A DNA stretch of 64,000 nt from Notamacropus eugenii (Eukaryota; Chordata; Mammalia; Diprotodontia; Macropodidae). Location: the NCBI RefSeq assembly GCF_028372415.1, contig NC_092878.1:3933501-3997500 (forward strand), in the 5' to 3' direction. This document shows positions 46,840 to 58,379 of this stretch, one piece after another. Both the position numbers and the translations under genes were made by a program. The notes under the pieces are model-generated. The model saw only the letters and a program-made list of their open reading frames with translations. It made no database searches and had not been told where the DNA came from. Each line of letters opens with the position of its first letter. The first letter of the stretch is position 1.

Positions 46840-47690
46840 GAGTGGTTGAAGAGTTCTCACAATTAGAGAGCTACAGCTCAACTTCTTTTTCCCCTAAACT
46901 GATACACAACAGTAACGTCCTAACATTTCTTTGGACTACATGGATATTACTACATCCGGATGGTGCTTGGAATTTGTAACTTGTACCCTACGTACTGTTA
47001 TACTTTTTGAGGAAGACAATGTGAACACATAGTTCTGGTCTGAAGTCAGTTTCAGGAGAATAAAGTAACCAGTTACTGTTGTGGGGAGAATATGCCAACT
47101 GATAAAACAAAACGCAGGGAGTACTGCGCCTCTGCTGTGTGGGAATGGAAGCAAGGGGGAACTGCGGATACTTTGCTTCTAAGTTACAGTAATGTTGCTA
47201 AAATTATGTTTCTCAAACTTACCCAGAACAGAGGCGTTACTAACAAGGGATGGTCAGAATTTAAAAAAAAAAAGTTAAATGATTAAAAATTTTAGAGAAT
47301 ATTTACTCACATCCTTGTAAACTTTTTCCCACCCACTCCCCAATCTTGAAGAAAAAAATGTTAATTATTTTTCTCCAAAGAGTTACATTTTTAGGCAATT
47401 TATGTGGTCGTCAGAAGTAGTAAAGGTACTATGAAGGCTTAGTAAAAGTAGTTGGATAGGAATGACCGTGTTTCCTAAAAAAAAAAAAAAAAAAGTTAAA
47501 AGGACTGTTCACACCTTTTAAGTTACTCTTAATGAATTTTCAAAGGACAGAGTTGGGGGATGAATGGGGTAAAATTCTAAATTCAGGCTGCTGCTATTTT
47601 TGCATCTCTCCTTAACAACTTAGCTGCAAAATTCTCTCCTCCTTGTCTTACTGGCAAGTCCTCTGCTACAAAGAGGAGAAAATAGGCAAA
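46840..47690. other. GALK2-COPS2 intergenic, no feature seen
   Basis: Unique-looking sequence with an A run at about 47478-47495. No gene recognised. Confidence 0.45.
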
Positions 47691-47694
47691 TGAT

Positions 47695-48265
47695 GTGGAG
47701 TCAGTCAATAATCACTAAGCGCTGTGGGCCAGGAACTACGTTTAGCATTGGAGATTAAATACCAAAGTGTCACAGTCCCTACCCACAGAGTTCATATTCT
47801 ACTGGGGGGATACATGTTTACATAAAAGTAAATATGGTATACTTACAAAATAAATAGTGATGGAAAGGGAGAAAACTAATAACTGGGGCAATTAGGAAAG
47901 TCATGTTGAAGGAAAAGGCACTTGAGTTGAGCCTTGTCAGGTTTCCAAAAAAAAGGGGCAGGAGGAAAAGGAGGGGAAAAGAGGAAAAAGAAAAGCATTC
48001 CAGGTCAGTGAGGTCAAAGGGGAGGGCAGCCTGTACATAGGCACTGAGAAGAGGAAACAGCCAGCTAGCCAATTTGTACAGCAGAGTAGGTGAGGAGTAG
48101 TGTGGAATCAGCCTGGAAGGAAGGATGAAGCTGGACTATGAAGGGAGGAGCTTTAAATGCCTCATAGAAGGGTTTGCATTTTACTGTAAAGGCAATAAGG
48201 AGCCTTGGAATCTTCTTTAGCAGAGAAACAACGTGCTCAGGCCTGAATTTAGGATTATAAGGTCA
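47695..48265 (-). repeat. L2-clade LINE relic
   Basis: Antisense L2 order: cactaagcgctgtgggccagg, cacagtccctacccacagag, ttgagccttgtcagg, aagcattccaggtcagtgagg, tttgcattttactgtaaaggcaa. Confidence 0.7.
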
Positions 48266-48725
48266 TAGACACAGTGCTGAAAGGATCTCAGAGACCTCAT
48301 TTTACAGAATGGCAGCTGTGCGGACAGATTAGAGAGATGCGTCATAAATGCATAAGAGTTCAGTATCCTTGTTTTAAGCATGAAGAAATTAAGGTTAAGA
48401 GAAACTAAGTAATATGTTTTCTTACAACATAAGTAAGTAGTAACAGAGGTGGGATTGGAAATTGAGTGCCCTGACTACAAATAATAATGTTAGGATTTAC
48501 ATAGGATTTACATTTATAAAACACATTACAAATATCTTATTCTATCCTTAGACGAACCCGTAGGAGGCAAGTGCCATTATTATCTCCATTTTAGATGAGG
48601 AAACTGAGGCAGACAGAGGTTAAGTGACTTGCCCAGGGTTACAGAACTAGTGTCTCAGACCAGACTTGAACTGAGGTCTTCCTAATTCCAGATCCAGTAT
48701 TCTATTCCAGAACCACCTAGCTAAA
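48266..48725 (-). repeat. L3/MIR-type relics
   Basis: About 48270-48480 is a diverged L3/MIR mix (aaggatctcagagacctcattttac). About 48490-48725 is an antisense MIR-type SINE with cattttagatgaggaaactgaggc and gtgacttgcccagggttacagaac. Confidence 0.65.
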
Positions 48726-48894
48726 AGCAATACTTCCTTTAGCTGCTGCCTTTCAGTGAAGAGTGAGAATGAATTCAGGAAAATCAGTTCAAACTGGATT
48801 ATTTGCCAAAATTGTTATCTGCTTCCAAGACTCTAAAGACATGTTTTGGCTACTCAGTTCAACACTTTTAATGTTTCTTAAGTCCCTCCTGTTT

Positions 48895-49145
48895 GCTAAA
48901 CTCTATTGTTTTTGTCATTCAATTGTGTCAGACTCTTTTTGACCTCATTTAGGGTTTTCTTGGCAAAGATACTGCAGTAGTTCACCATTTCCTTATCTAG
49001 CTCATTTTACAGATGAGGAAACTAAGGCAAACAGTATTAAGTGACTTGTCCAAGGTCACACAGCTAGTGTTTGAGGCTGAATTTGAACTCAGGTCTACCT
49101 AACTGCAGGCCTAGCACTCTATCCACTTCAGCATTACCCTAAACT
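48895..49145 (-). repeat. MAR1-like SINE
   Basis: Nearly complete antisense copy: gtcattcaattgtgtcagactc, cttggcaaagatactgcagtag, ttttacagatgaggaaactaagg and gcactctatccacttcagc. Confidence 0.8.
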
Positions 49146-49820
49146 GCCCCACATTGAATCCTAGGTTCTTTGAAACACACAATTAAATAGCAGTACCCCC
49201 CTCAAGGAATTCAAAATCCAATATGGAAGCTAGCTGCCTACAAAAACACCACTTTTGGGGGGACATGTTCAATGCTGAAATTTGTTCCATGTTTGTAATG
49301 GTTTTTTTCTTTCTTTCTCTATTGGCTTGGGGAGAGGGAAGAAGAAAGGAAGGTGAGAAGGGAGAAAAAGCTGGTTTTCATTGATTGTATAAAACAAAAT
49401 ATTAATTTTTAAAAACCTAATACCCCATTACAAAATGGGGTTGTAAAAAATGTTGATTTTTTCCACTTCAAAAATTCTAGTTTCCAGCCAAACTAGACTA
49501 TTTGCTGTACTTTATCTTGTGCTTCCGTTCCTTTCCCCGTTACTAGAACATGCTCCTTCCTCACTGCCTCACTTTTGAATCTTTAGCTCTCTGCAAGTAT
49601 CACCTCCTATAAAGGCTTTCCATGATTCCCAGTTATTAGTGCTGTTAACCAGAAAAATTACTTTGTATGATTTTTGCAATTACTTGTCTGCGTTTCTCCA
49701 ACCTCTCCTCCAAATAAAATATAAATTCCTTGAGGACAAAGATAGTTCTGATTTTTTTTCTTGTCTCACTAGTACAGTGTATTGCACATAGCAGGCACTT
49801 AATAAATGCTGTTTTGAATT
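49146..49820 (+). repeat. LINE-1 3' end piece and L2 tail
   Basis: About 49265-49420 has the base pattern of a LINE-1 3' end (gaaggtgagaagggagaaaaag, aaaacaaaatattaattttt). About 49540-49815 is an L2 3' relic ending gcacatagcaggcacttaataaatgctg. Confidence 0.5.
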
Positions 49821-50024
49821 TAATTTAAGGTCCAAAGTGAAGATTACTTTGTTCATTACAAAGGGAAGAAGGGAGCATTTGAACAGAGCTTGAGACAGTC
49901 TAAGGACAAAAGGCAGGAAAAGCAGAAATCCTGAGGGGGAGGCAAGTGTGGATGGTGGTGGGGCCCCAGAGCAGAATCAAAGGACTGAACCCTGGATGGG
50001 GCCTTAGGAATTATTTAGCCAGGG

Positions 50025-50215
50025 CTTCTTAGTCTTTTTGTGTGCCATAAGCCCCTTAGCAGCCAAGTGGAACCTATAAACCTTTTCTCAGAATGTTTTT
50101 AAGCACATAAAACACAAAGGATTTCAAAGGAAAGTAATTATTTTAAATGCAACTATTAAAAAAAAATTTAAATGTGTGTCTTGGATCCCAGACTAAAACC
50201 CCCGATTGTCTAACC
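50025..50215 (+). repeat. Unclassified repeat, copy A
   Basis: The text cttcttagtctttttgtgtgcc, ataagccccttagcagcc, aaccttttctcagaatg resembles positions 53530-53730 in the same order. It appears to be a shared old repeat that I cannot name. Confidence 0.4.
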
Positions 50216-50385
50216 CAGTGACGTCAAACTCAAAAAGAAAAAGATGTCACTCAATCAATCATACATTAGGATCCCTTCAGGTCACATATTGACTTAGAAA
50301 ACTATGTGTTAACATTATCTATGTTGTATTACATTCTTATTTTGCTAAATATTTCCCAGTTACATTTTAATTCAGTTCTAGAGCT
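50216..50385. mobile_element. hAT-like element, one end
   Basis: Starts with the terminal repeat cagtgacgtcaaactcaaa and continues with aggatcccttcaggtcacata and aacattatctatgttg. This is the complement of the element at 5370-5579. The far end is lost near attttaattcagttc. Confidence 0.65.
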
Positions 50386-50644
50386 TCTCAAAGGACGGTA
50401 GCAGGACGGTGCTCCACTGCTCTGTGTGCTAGATATGTGTGTTCTCACATCTTTATTTAACAAATAAGAAAACTGAGGCTAAGAAAGATGAGTGAGTCCC
50501 TTAAACCATATGAACTTCTGAAGGCTTTTCAAAGAGTACTTGGTCAATAAATCTTTGTTACTCTGAGACTGCCACGTGGAGTGGTGGTTGTTGGAAAGCC
50601 TACTTCTATGGGGAAGATCCGCATGCAAATCACAGGACTTAAAG

Positions 50645-50990
50645 CCACAAGATTTATCGTTAGAAAGGAATTTACAGCGCAAAGTTCAACGCCTTCATTT
50701 ACAGATTGGGGAACTGAGACCCCGAGAGGGCAAGTGACTTGCTCAGGGTCACACAGCTAGTGAGTATCTCCGATTCCAGATCTAAGCTCAGGTCTTGTTC
50801 AGTCATTTCCCTTGAATCTGACTCTCTGTGATCCCATTGGGGTCAGATACTGGAGAGGTTTGTCATTCCCTTCTCCAGCTCATTTTACAGATGAGGAAAC
50901 TGAGGCAGACAGGGCCAAGTGACTTGCTCCGAATCACAGGGGCAGGATGTGAACTGACCCCAGGCCCAGGGCTGTATCCCCTGGGTCAGA
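50645..50990 (-). repeat. MIR/L3 piece followed by MAR1-like SINE
   Basis: About 50650-50790 has catttacagattggggaactgag and agtgacttgctcagggtcacacagc. About 50795-50985 has ttgttcagtcatttcccttg, gtttgtcattcccttctccagc and gatgaggaaactgaggcagac. Confidence 0.7.
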
Positions 50991-51039
50991 TCTGACTCTA
51001 AACCCACTGCCATATTTACCCCACTGCCTGCTTTCACCC

Positions 51040-51790
51040 CTCACTCCATTTCTGGCCTCAGTGCATGTTCCTCCCCATCACGCAGTCTCCTTTCCAGGTG
51101 AACCAGTCTATAGGCTCCGCATCTGCTGGCCCTCTACCCTCTGCCTGGCCTGGAATGCCCTCTCCTACTCTGGCCTCCTTCCCAAGCTCAGCTTGTCCCA
51201 CACTGGACACTCACAGGCCCAATTATCTTGTACTTACTTGGTAGCCACTAATCCATCAGCTTATTGATTTAATTATTGATTAATTTATTGATTAGTGCCT
51301 TCCGTGTGACAAGCACCATGCTGAGGATGGGGTCCCAAGAAAGCCAAGAGGCGCCCCTGGTCTCAGGAGGAATAACAGGGCCAGGCAGGTGTAGGGTAGA
51401 AGGGAGGTCATCCGCAGAGGACAGGTAAGGCTCCTGGGAGAAGGTGGAGGCCAGAAGCGGGGAGGGAGGTCCAGGCATGGGCCACAGTCAGGGCAAATGC
51501 TGGGAGTCGGGAGATGCATGGTTGGTGAGGAACAGGTGTCACCAGAGGATGGGGGATGGGAAGGGCTCGTGTTCGATCCTGTGGGCCACAGGGGCTGGGG
51601 GAGGGGCACAGGAGGGGCAGTCTGAGCCCGAGGGGGGGGGCTCGGAGTGAGGCAGGGTGTGAGACAGCCCAGGCACGGGACAACGTCTTGTGCCAGGTCA
51701 GAGGGTGGCACCTGAGAAGCTGAGGATGGCACAGGTGCCCGGGGGGGGGCACCTCTCAAAGGAACGGGGACATCAGGGAGTGAGCTGAGA
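51040..51790. repeat. L2-clade relics in both orientations
   Basis: About 51060-51260 is a sense L2-like stretch (gcctggcctggaatgccctc). About 51263-51790 is antisense (gtgacaagcaccatgctgagg, gggtcccaagaaagc). It is unusually GC-rich for L2 because it borders the COPS2 CG island. Confidence 0.5.
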
Positions 51791-51859
51791 ATAAAATAAG
51801 ATGAAGAATAAAACACGTAAAGAGGCATCAGGCTGGCACGCTAGGACCTCAGGTGTGGG

Positions 51860-52900
51860 CACCAGGTCCCTCCCAGCGCCCCCGGGCGGCTCTTGCTCTG
51901 ACCCAGGGTCCGAGTCTGGCGCCCGCGGGAGGCCCGGTCCCAGGCCTCGCCTCCCCGGCCTGCCCCGCTCCGGCTTCCGCAGCCGACTTCCGGCCGCCGG
52001 AGGGCGGTTGCTAGGCTCGGTTGCTAGGGGGAGTTGCCAAGGCACCGCGCGCCTCGCAGGAAGGGCGGGGGGCGGGCGGCGCGCTCCCTTTGCCCGTCGG
52101 CGTGGATCCCGGGCCCCGAGCACGGACGTTCCGCACCCAGACGGCCCGCTCCTCGCCTGGACGAGAGGGAGGGCGGCGCGGAGGAAGAAGGGGGTGACTC
52201 CGCTGCGCGCGGAGGATTGTGGGAGGAGGTTGTCTCCAGTTTCTCCTCCCCCCCTTTCCCTTCCCCCCCTCCCGGCCAAGATGTCTGACATGGAGGATGA
52301 TTTCATGTGCGATGATGAGGAGGACTACGACCTGGTGAGGCTCGGGGACGGGCCCCCGGGGCGGCGGCAGCGCGGGGCCCCCGGGGCGGGAGCGGCGGGG
52401 GGCGGCGGCCTGGGCCCTCGGAGCGCGGCCCCTTGCAGGCCCTCCGGATGCGGTGACAGGACGAGTTTACCTCCTCCGCCCCCTGCCCGCATCCGGCGCC
52501 GGCCCGACTCCCCCGGCCGGCGGGAGGAGGGAGGCCCGGGCGAGGGCCGGGAGGCCCGGGCGCCCGGCGCGGTGGGGCCTGCCAACGCCGGCCGGGCCGG
52601 GCCGAGCCGCCGCCTAGGCCCGAGCGTTGCCCTTCCAGGCCCGGCCCGGGCCCTTCCGCTCCCCTCCCCCCGGACTCGCGGGGCCCCCCTGGGGCGTCTC
52701 CTGCGGGAAGGCTCGGACCTGTGGGGGTCCGGCGGGGGGCGGGGGAGCAGCGCAGGCCGAGAAGAGCCGTCCTCGGCCCGGACCCCCAAAAGGGGGGATC
52801 CTTCCTGCTCACCCCTCGGATGGAGAGAAGAGCGGGGTGTTCTGCTCTCACTGACCCACGGGGGGAGGCCGTCGGGCCCTTCTTTCTGTCCCCTTGCCTT
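51860..52900. promoter_or_regulatory. COPS2: COPS2 CG island promoter
   Basis: Strongly GC-rich, CG-dense region around the first COPS2 exon. Visible motifs upstream of the ATG are an ETS-type ACTTCCGG at 51986-51993, and GGTTGCTAGG at 52006-52015 and 52019-52028 with GTTGCCAAGG at 52033-52042 (RFX half-site-like). A long pyrimidine tract sits directly before the start codon (about 52229-52274). There is no TATA box. The many long frames here are artefacts of GC content. Confidence 0.75.
52281..52334 (+). CDS. COPS2: COPS2 coding exon 1 (COP9 signalosome subunit 2)
   Basis: COPS2 (CSN2/TRIP15) is a PCI-domain scaffold subunit of the COP9 signalosome, which removes NEDD8 from cullins in nucleus and cytosol. 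The exon encodes MSDMEDDFMCDDEEDYDL, the acidic N-terminus that I recall as identical in human. It ends exactly at CTG|GTGAGG, a good donor, in phase 0. The ATG has A at -3. The frame stays open upstream and into the intron only because the DNA is GC-rich. Exon 2, expected to begin EYSEDS, was not found before 64000, so intron 1 is at least 11.6 kb. It is transcribed away from GALK2. Confidence 0.96.
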
Positions 52901-53520
52901 GCCCATTCCCAGGATTCTGGGGTAGAAAGTGTCCCCGGGGCAGGAAACCTGGGGCTCCCCGGCGGGGTTCTCGTCCTAACGAGGCGAGATGGGGGAGCCC
53001 TGGGGAAGGCCGGACCTAAAAGTGGCGCTTGGCAAAGTTTGGGGGATGCTTTGTGGGGGGCGGGGCTGGTGGCACGCAGCAGGCGCCTAATAAGTGCTTA
53101 GGGCTTTTTACCCGCCAGCTGTATACAGCGGAAGACCCTGGTAAAAGGCTGTGAAAGAGGGAATCCCTTCCCTTTGTAGAAGGAGCAGCGCTTCCTAGGG
53201 AGGTGGGGCCCGAGTCTCCAGAACTTTGGGAGGACTGGTGCCTTTTAATGTGTATTTTAAAATATATATTTGGGAAACTGGGGGTGCAGAACCAGAAGTC
53301 CCCTTTTAGACCTCATGTTACAGATGGGGAAACTGAGGCCCCAGGACAGTGACTTGGTCAAGGTCACACGGAGGCAAGGTTTGCGCCAGATTCTCTAAGT
53401 CACTGAGCATCCTTGTAAGAGAGTTTAAAAACTGATGATAAAGCCAGTGCTGTTTTTAAATTTGGCTGCCTTCCCCTTTTTGGGGGGAATCGTTACTTTT
53501 TATCAGGTCTTTTCCTAACT
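52901..53520. other. COPS2 intron 1, start, with MIR piece
   Basis: GC content falls away from the island. About 53285-53400 is an antisense MIR (catgttacagatggggaaactgagg, tggtcaaggtcacacgg). The rest is unclassified. Confidence 0.5.
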
Positions 53521-53524
53521 GTTT

Positions 53525-53735
53525 AGAACTGAGTTCTTAAGGCCTTTTTCATGTAACAGCCCCTTTGGCGGGTGGGTGAAATCTGTGTACCCCTTCTCAG
53601 AACTATGTGCTTCATAATTGGAGGAGATGCTGAACTTCAGTTAGAAGTTAGTGAAAATTAAAATGTCCTTTTTTCCCTCATCTAAGAAGTTCATGGACCC
53701 CTAGTTAAAAAGCCTGATCTAGATAATGTTCACCT
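53525..53735 (+). repeat. Unclassified repeat, copy B
   Basis: Matches copy A at 50025-50215 in order: catgtaacagcccctttgg, taccccttctcagaactatg, then ttcatggacccctagttaaaaagcctgatct. Confidence 0.4.
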
Positions 53736-53819
53736 CAGTGTATTCTTTCCCACCTAAAAACCTAGAAACAAAAGTTTCTGTTGTGCTTCATGGCTTGTCG
53801 TTTTACGGTCACCTTACAG

Positions 53820-54139
53820 ACATTTTCAGATTGTTGTCGTTGTCCCTTTTAAGTCACCAAGTCAGTCTTTTATTCCTTATTTGTTTTTAGTTTTAAACAT
53901 TCATTTCCACAACATTTTGAGTTTTAGATTTTTTTCCCCTTCTTGACCACGTCATTTTCAACAAGAATTTTGATTAACAAGACACTTGAACTTTGCCATG
54001 TTTTTTCCACCTCGAAATAGACATCAGTACTAGAATATAAGATAGAACAGCGTTCGATATGTGGCTCTAATTTGGGGGGTTACATTTTCGGAATTAAATA
54101 GTAGTCTTAACTAATCCTGTATATAATGAAACAGAATGC
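53820..54139 (-). repeat. LINE-1 3' end scrap
   Basis: About 53880-53945 reads as the complement of the LINE-1 terminus (taaacattcatttccacaac, attttgagttttagattttt). The remaining bases to 54139 show nothing recognisable. Confidence 0.5.
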
Positions 54140-54900
54140 CTTTTTTCATTTTTCAATCAAGTATTTAATTAACACCTACCATGTGCCAGGAACTGTGCTA
54201 AGCACTGTGGACGTCAAGATGACCGTGAAATCTCACGTGCCTTCAGGTTGCTGATGTTCTTAAGGTAGAGGCAAGCGTATACACACACATATCTATGGAT
54301 CTTCGTTATTCAGTAGTGATTTTCTTGGCAGAGATACTGGAGTGATTTGCAGTTTCCTCCTCCACTCTTTTTACAAATGAGGGTACTGAGGCAACCAGGA
54401 TGAAGTGACGTGCCCATTCGTGGGAGCATCTGAAATCAGGAAGGTTTCTTCCTGACTTCCAGGCCTAGCACTCTACCCACCGCACCACCTGGACGCCCAT
54501 GTTGATATATCTACAGAATGAGCACTGACTAGTTTTGGAAGGGAGCTAAGCCCCCAGCGAGGGTGCGTCAGAAAAGGCTTCTTGTGAAGAAGGAGTGAGG
54601 AGGGGGAGTGCATTCAAGGAACGGTAGCAGTCAGTCCAGAAGCTCAAGAGTCTGGACATGGAACCCAGCAAGCAGGCCCGTGTGTGTGGGTCGTGAGAGC
54701 TGGACGTGTCCTCTAGGCAGTCAGGTGTCCCTGGAGCTCAGGGGAGAGTCCTTCAGTTTAGGAAGGTCCCTCGGGCCCCCCTGTGGGGACAGCCTCAGGA
54801 GGAGGAGAGGTCCAGGGGAAAGACGTTATGGAAGTGAAACTGCCCAGACTGGGCAGCTGAGCGGATGCAGAGATGAGGCCAGATGTGTCCTGTAGACCAG
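54140..54900 (-). repeat. L2-clade relic split by MAR1-like SINE
   Basis: About 54150-54285 (ccatgtgccaggaactgtgctaag) and 54510-54900 (aaggcttcttgtgaagaagg, gagtgcattcaaggaacgg) form one antisense L2 relic. The SINE at about 54295-54505 (ttcttggcagagatactggagtg, gcactctacccaccgcaccacc) is inserted in it. Confidence 0.65.
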
Positions 54901-56384
54901 ACGCTCTGTTTTACTGAGCCATCTTGTTCATCTCCTTAGCTCGAAGCTGGGCCTGCGTGTGGACTGATCTCAGGGAATCCAAACTTTATTTTTCCATAAG
55001 CCTGTCGCGTTCAGCTAGTATTCTTACAAATTTAGAGAATAGAGTGTCATACAGTAATGTCTGAGAAAGGAGAATCTGGGTTTATTTTAAACCTTATCAT
55101 TGCATCACTTATGAAAGTAATCGTTGGCCCATGTACCCAAGGTCTAGAAGGAATGAAAAAAGGCAGCAAACCTAGAAGAAATTCAATATATTTTATCTCT
55201 CCTTTCTGGCATGTTCTCATTTGATTTACATGGGAATGTGGCATTTGTTGTCGGCTGACACGTGTGTTTTCTTTGCCTCATGATACAAGGAGCAGCCATA
55301 GGAGGAAAAGAAAGGGAGATTGATAGATAAATGTGCTTTAGGTCAGTGCAGGCCTTGAAGATCTGTAGCTGTGTTCCATACTTACAACTCCCAATATTTA
55401 TTGCAAAGCTAATTTATGATATTTTGGTTAAAATAATGTTATTGGTGAGTTACCTGTACTGAAATTGGATCATACGTTATCATGATTTAATGAAGTTGTC
55501 AGGTGCTTCCGATACTAACCTGAAAAGGATTCGGTACAGCTCTGTGTTATACCAGATATCATATAATAAGGTTCTAATGTTAGTGCGTTGCCTGCAAATT
55601 GTAAGCATTTATATATTGTTGAGTGTGGTCACGTGCATTTATTTCCATAAAATTATCCAGAAAGTATAGTAATCTAGCGTTCCTCTTCTTGTGTTATTTA
55701 ATAACATGTTTTTCAAAACACTTGTTCAGTTTTTCAAGTGGGACTTGGTGATCTTATATGCTTTATGGGGGGATGAATCTTATGAAAATTTGGTTTCATC
55801 TCTTGTTAACAGTGTCATCACAGAAAGTAACTTTTCGGCATATTGGAGATTGATCTCTAATGTTATAATGAGGATGTAGACTTTAAGTTAGCAGATAATA
55901 TGTTTTTGACTGAGAAGAGTCAATTTGATGGAAATGGAATACAAATTCATGTTTTAACAAGAGCATATAGTCCATTGGAGGATAACAAATACAAACCACA
56001 GACATAAAATGAAAGGCCCTGAGTGAGCTTCCACAATCCAGGATGGGAACCTAGAGTTGTTATAGTTTCCAAGGGATAGAGGCCTGCTATCCTCCCATAG
56101 TCATAAAAGCCATTTAAGTGTTGGGCATCATCAAGAAGGACATTGCAGCAAAACAAAAAATATTACTGTATCCCTATGTAAACATGTGGTATAGTCATTC
56201 TTGAAATGTGTGTGGGATTAAATTTGTATTATTTTGAGAAAGGGTGACTGTAAACGTGAAGGTGTGACTGATTTTTTAAAAAATGAGTGTACATACAGAA
56301 GTGTTGTTCCCTTCAAAATAATCATATTGGGAAGCACATATTTTAATCTGCCAGTGCTGAGAACATTTTTTAGAAAACATTTAG
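54901..56384. other. COPS2 intron 1, no feature seen
   Basis: AT-rich unique-looking sequence. I searched by eye for COPS2 exon 2 text and did not find it. Confidence 0.45.
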
Positions 56385-56575
56385 AGAGTGCAGTGGAAGG
56401 AATGCTTAGACCTGTAGTCAGAAGTCTGGGTTTTTATCACTTAGCTCTGTTACTCCAGGAGCTCTGAATCATTCAACCTTTCTGGGTCTGAGTTTCCACC
56501 TTTTTAAAAAGAGAAGATTAAATTAGGTAGCCTGGAATCGTTTGGAGCTCTAAATCTGTGATTCTGCGAACACTT
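56385..56575 (+). repeat. MIR SINE
   Basis: Sense MIR order: gagtgcagtggaaggaatgc, cagaagtctgggtttttatc, caacctttctgggtctgagtttcc. Confidence 0.65.
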
Positions 56576-56779
56576 CCTTCAGAATGGTTTTCAGCACTGG
56601 CTGTCTGGTCTTCTGAATTATTAGTGAATTTTTGGAAACATCCAAAACTGATTCAAAGCCAAATCTAGTGAATAAGTATCATAACTACAAAATAATGAAA
56701 GTTTCTGTTTGGCACATTTTTGAAGATAGTTTTAAGCAAAGAAGACGCTGTTGGAATAAGGGTACGATGTTGCAGAATC

Positions 56780-57345
56780 ATCATCAGTCTGTGTCTGGTG
56801 GAGACGTCGGAGGTCATCTTGTTCACCCTTCTCATCTCTATAAATGGGCACCCTGAAGCCCAGAGCAGTTGACTTGGACCAAGGACATGCAGATAGTAAA
56901 TGAAAGAACTGGAATTCAGACTCAAGACCCATCACTCCAACTTCAGCACTCTTTCTATGATACTGTCCTGATACCTCCCAAGGTGGAGTGGAAAGAACAC
57001 CAGATAGTGGAGTCAGGAGACTCTCCCCCACATCCATACTCCATCTCCCTCTTAGGTTCAGATTCTCCTTCCTCATCCCTGTCTCCGGGCCTCTTTCAAG
57101 TGCTAGTTAACATCTCATCTTTAACTAGAAGCCTTTCTAGATCTCCCTTAATTCTTTCTAGTGCCGTATCTTTGTGATCTCCAGTTTATCCTGTGTATGT
57201 ATCTTGTTTGTACATAATTAATTGTGTCTCCCTCATCCATGAGCTCTTGAGAGCTCGGAATATTTTTTCCTCTTTGCATTCCCAGTTCTTAGCACAATAC
57301 TTAATGCATATTTAGCCATTGCTCTTTGCAGTATATAGTCTAGTA
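56780..57345. repeat. MIR/L3 relic then L2 3' relic
   Basis: About 56790-56970 is antisense MIR/L3 (cggaggtcatcttgttcaccc, gttgacttggaccaagg). About 57040-57330 is a sense L2 3' part (gatctccagtttatcctgtg, atgagctcttgagagctcgg, agttcttagcacaatac). Confidence 0.55.
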
Positions 57346-57710
57346 TATATTTTTAATTGGTCTTATTATTTATGGTAGTACCCTGTATAATGAAAATAGA
57401 AAAGACTCAGACTAAACGATTGACAAGAGAGAGGACTGCTGAAGCATAATCTAAAAGATTAGAACCTATGGGTGGCAATATACTCTGAAGAGTTGAGTTT
57501 TTATCCTCCCCAACTTCCACCCCCAGCCCACTCCAAAAGGTTCTGTTTTGGCCAGACTAGAAATAAGAGTCCCACTCTGATCAGTCTGGGAACTTCACCC
57601 TCCTTTTTCCCCATACTGGTCTCACACTAAGTGCAGATGCCCTCCTGGTATAGCCCATGCAGGCCCAAGAGATCCTCGAGGATTCCAGGTGTGCATTCTC
57701 AGGTCCAGCT
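57346..57710. other. COPS2 intron 1, unclassified
   Basis: No gene or recognisable repeat. Confidence 0.4.
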
Positions 57711-57714
57711 TTAA

Positions 57715-57905
57715 GCTATTTAAAAGTTCTTTTAATAGCAACATTATTTGCAATTAAAAAAAAACAAACAAGAAATAACCCAAATGCCCAGCAATAACAG
57801 AATGGTTAAATCATTCCATGTTCATGAGATGGAATACTGCAGAACAGTTAAGATAACATACATGAGGAATACGAAGAAATATGGAAAGGCCTTTCTTTTA
57901 AAGAA
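57715..57905 (+). repeat. Ancient LINE-1 3' fragment
   Basis: Pattern caaatgcccagcaataacagaatggttaaat, then gatggaatactgcagaacag, typical of old mammalian LINE-1 ORF2 ends. Confidence 0.55.
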
Positions 57906-58079
57906 TGCAGAAAAAAGAAGTGTGCACCAGGCCCAGCCTGCCTGCAGTGATGTCAAAGGGAGAGTAAATGGGAATAAATTAAAAAAGAATGTTGATGAGA
58001 CTGCAAAGTTTCCATTTAATACATTGCAATTCATTAATTTGATTTGAATTCATTCATTTTACAACAGAAGTTGTAAAGC

Positions 58080-58372
58080 CAATTTAGACCTTTTGGTGGC
58101 TCTCCCACCTAGTGGTGGGAGCTGTCTGTTCGCCCCCAAACACCAGTGATTTTCCTGAAGGACTGGTTGGGCTGCTCTCGGCAATTCCCACGCTCAGACT
58201 GCGGTGGTTCCCCATTGCCTCCAGTGTCACGGACTCATACAAAGCCCGTCATAGCCTTGTCCCCATTTCTAGTCTTACATCTGACTCCTGGCCTCCTTGC
58301 TGCTCCCTAAACAAGATATACCATCTCTGGGACTGCCCCTAATGCCTGGAATGCCCTTCCCTCCTCTATGTG
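58080..58372 (+). repeat. L2-clade relic
   Basis: Sense L2 text with cggtggttccccattgcctcc, ggcctccttgctgctccc and taatgcctggaatgcccttcc. It is cut on the right by the LINE-1 3' end. Confidence 0.6.
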
Positions 58373-58379
58373 ACTTGGC

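Noticed and set aside
46242..46979. Several long open frames (up to about 240 codons) on both strands
   Set aside because: They consist of His/Thr/Gln or Cys/Val repeats translated from the CA-rich minisatellite.
51801..52925. A 374-codon plus-strand frame containing COPS2 exon 1
   Set aside because: It is open because the DNA is GC-rich. Only 52281-52334 matches the protein, and a good donor follows it.
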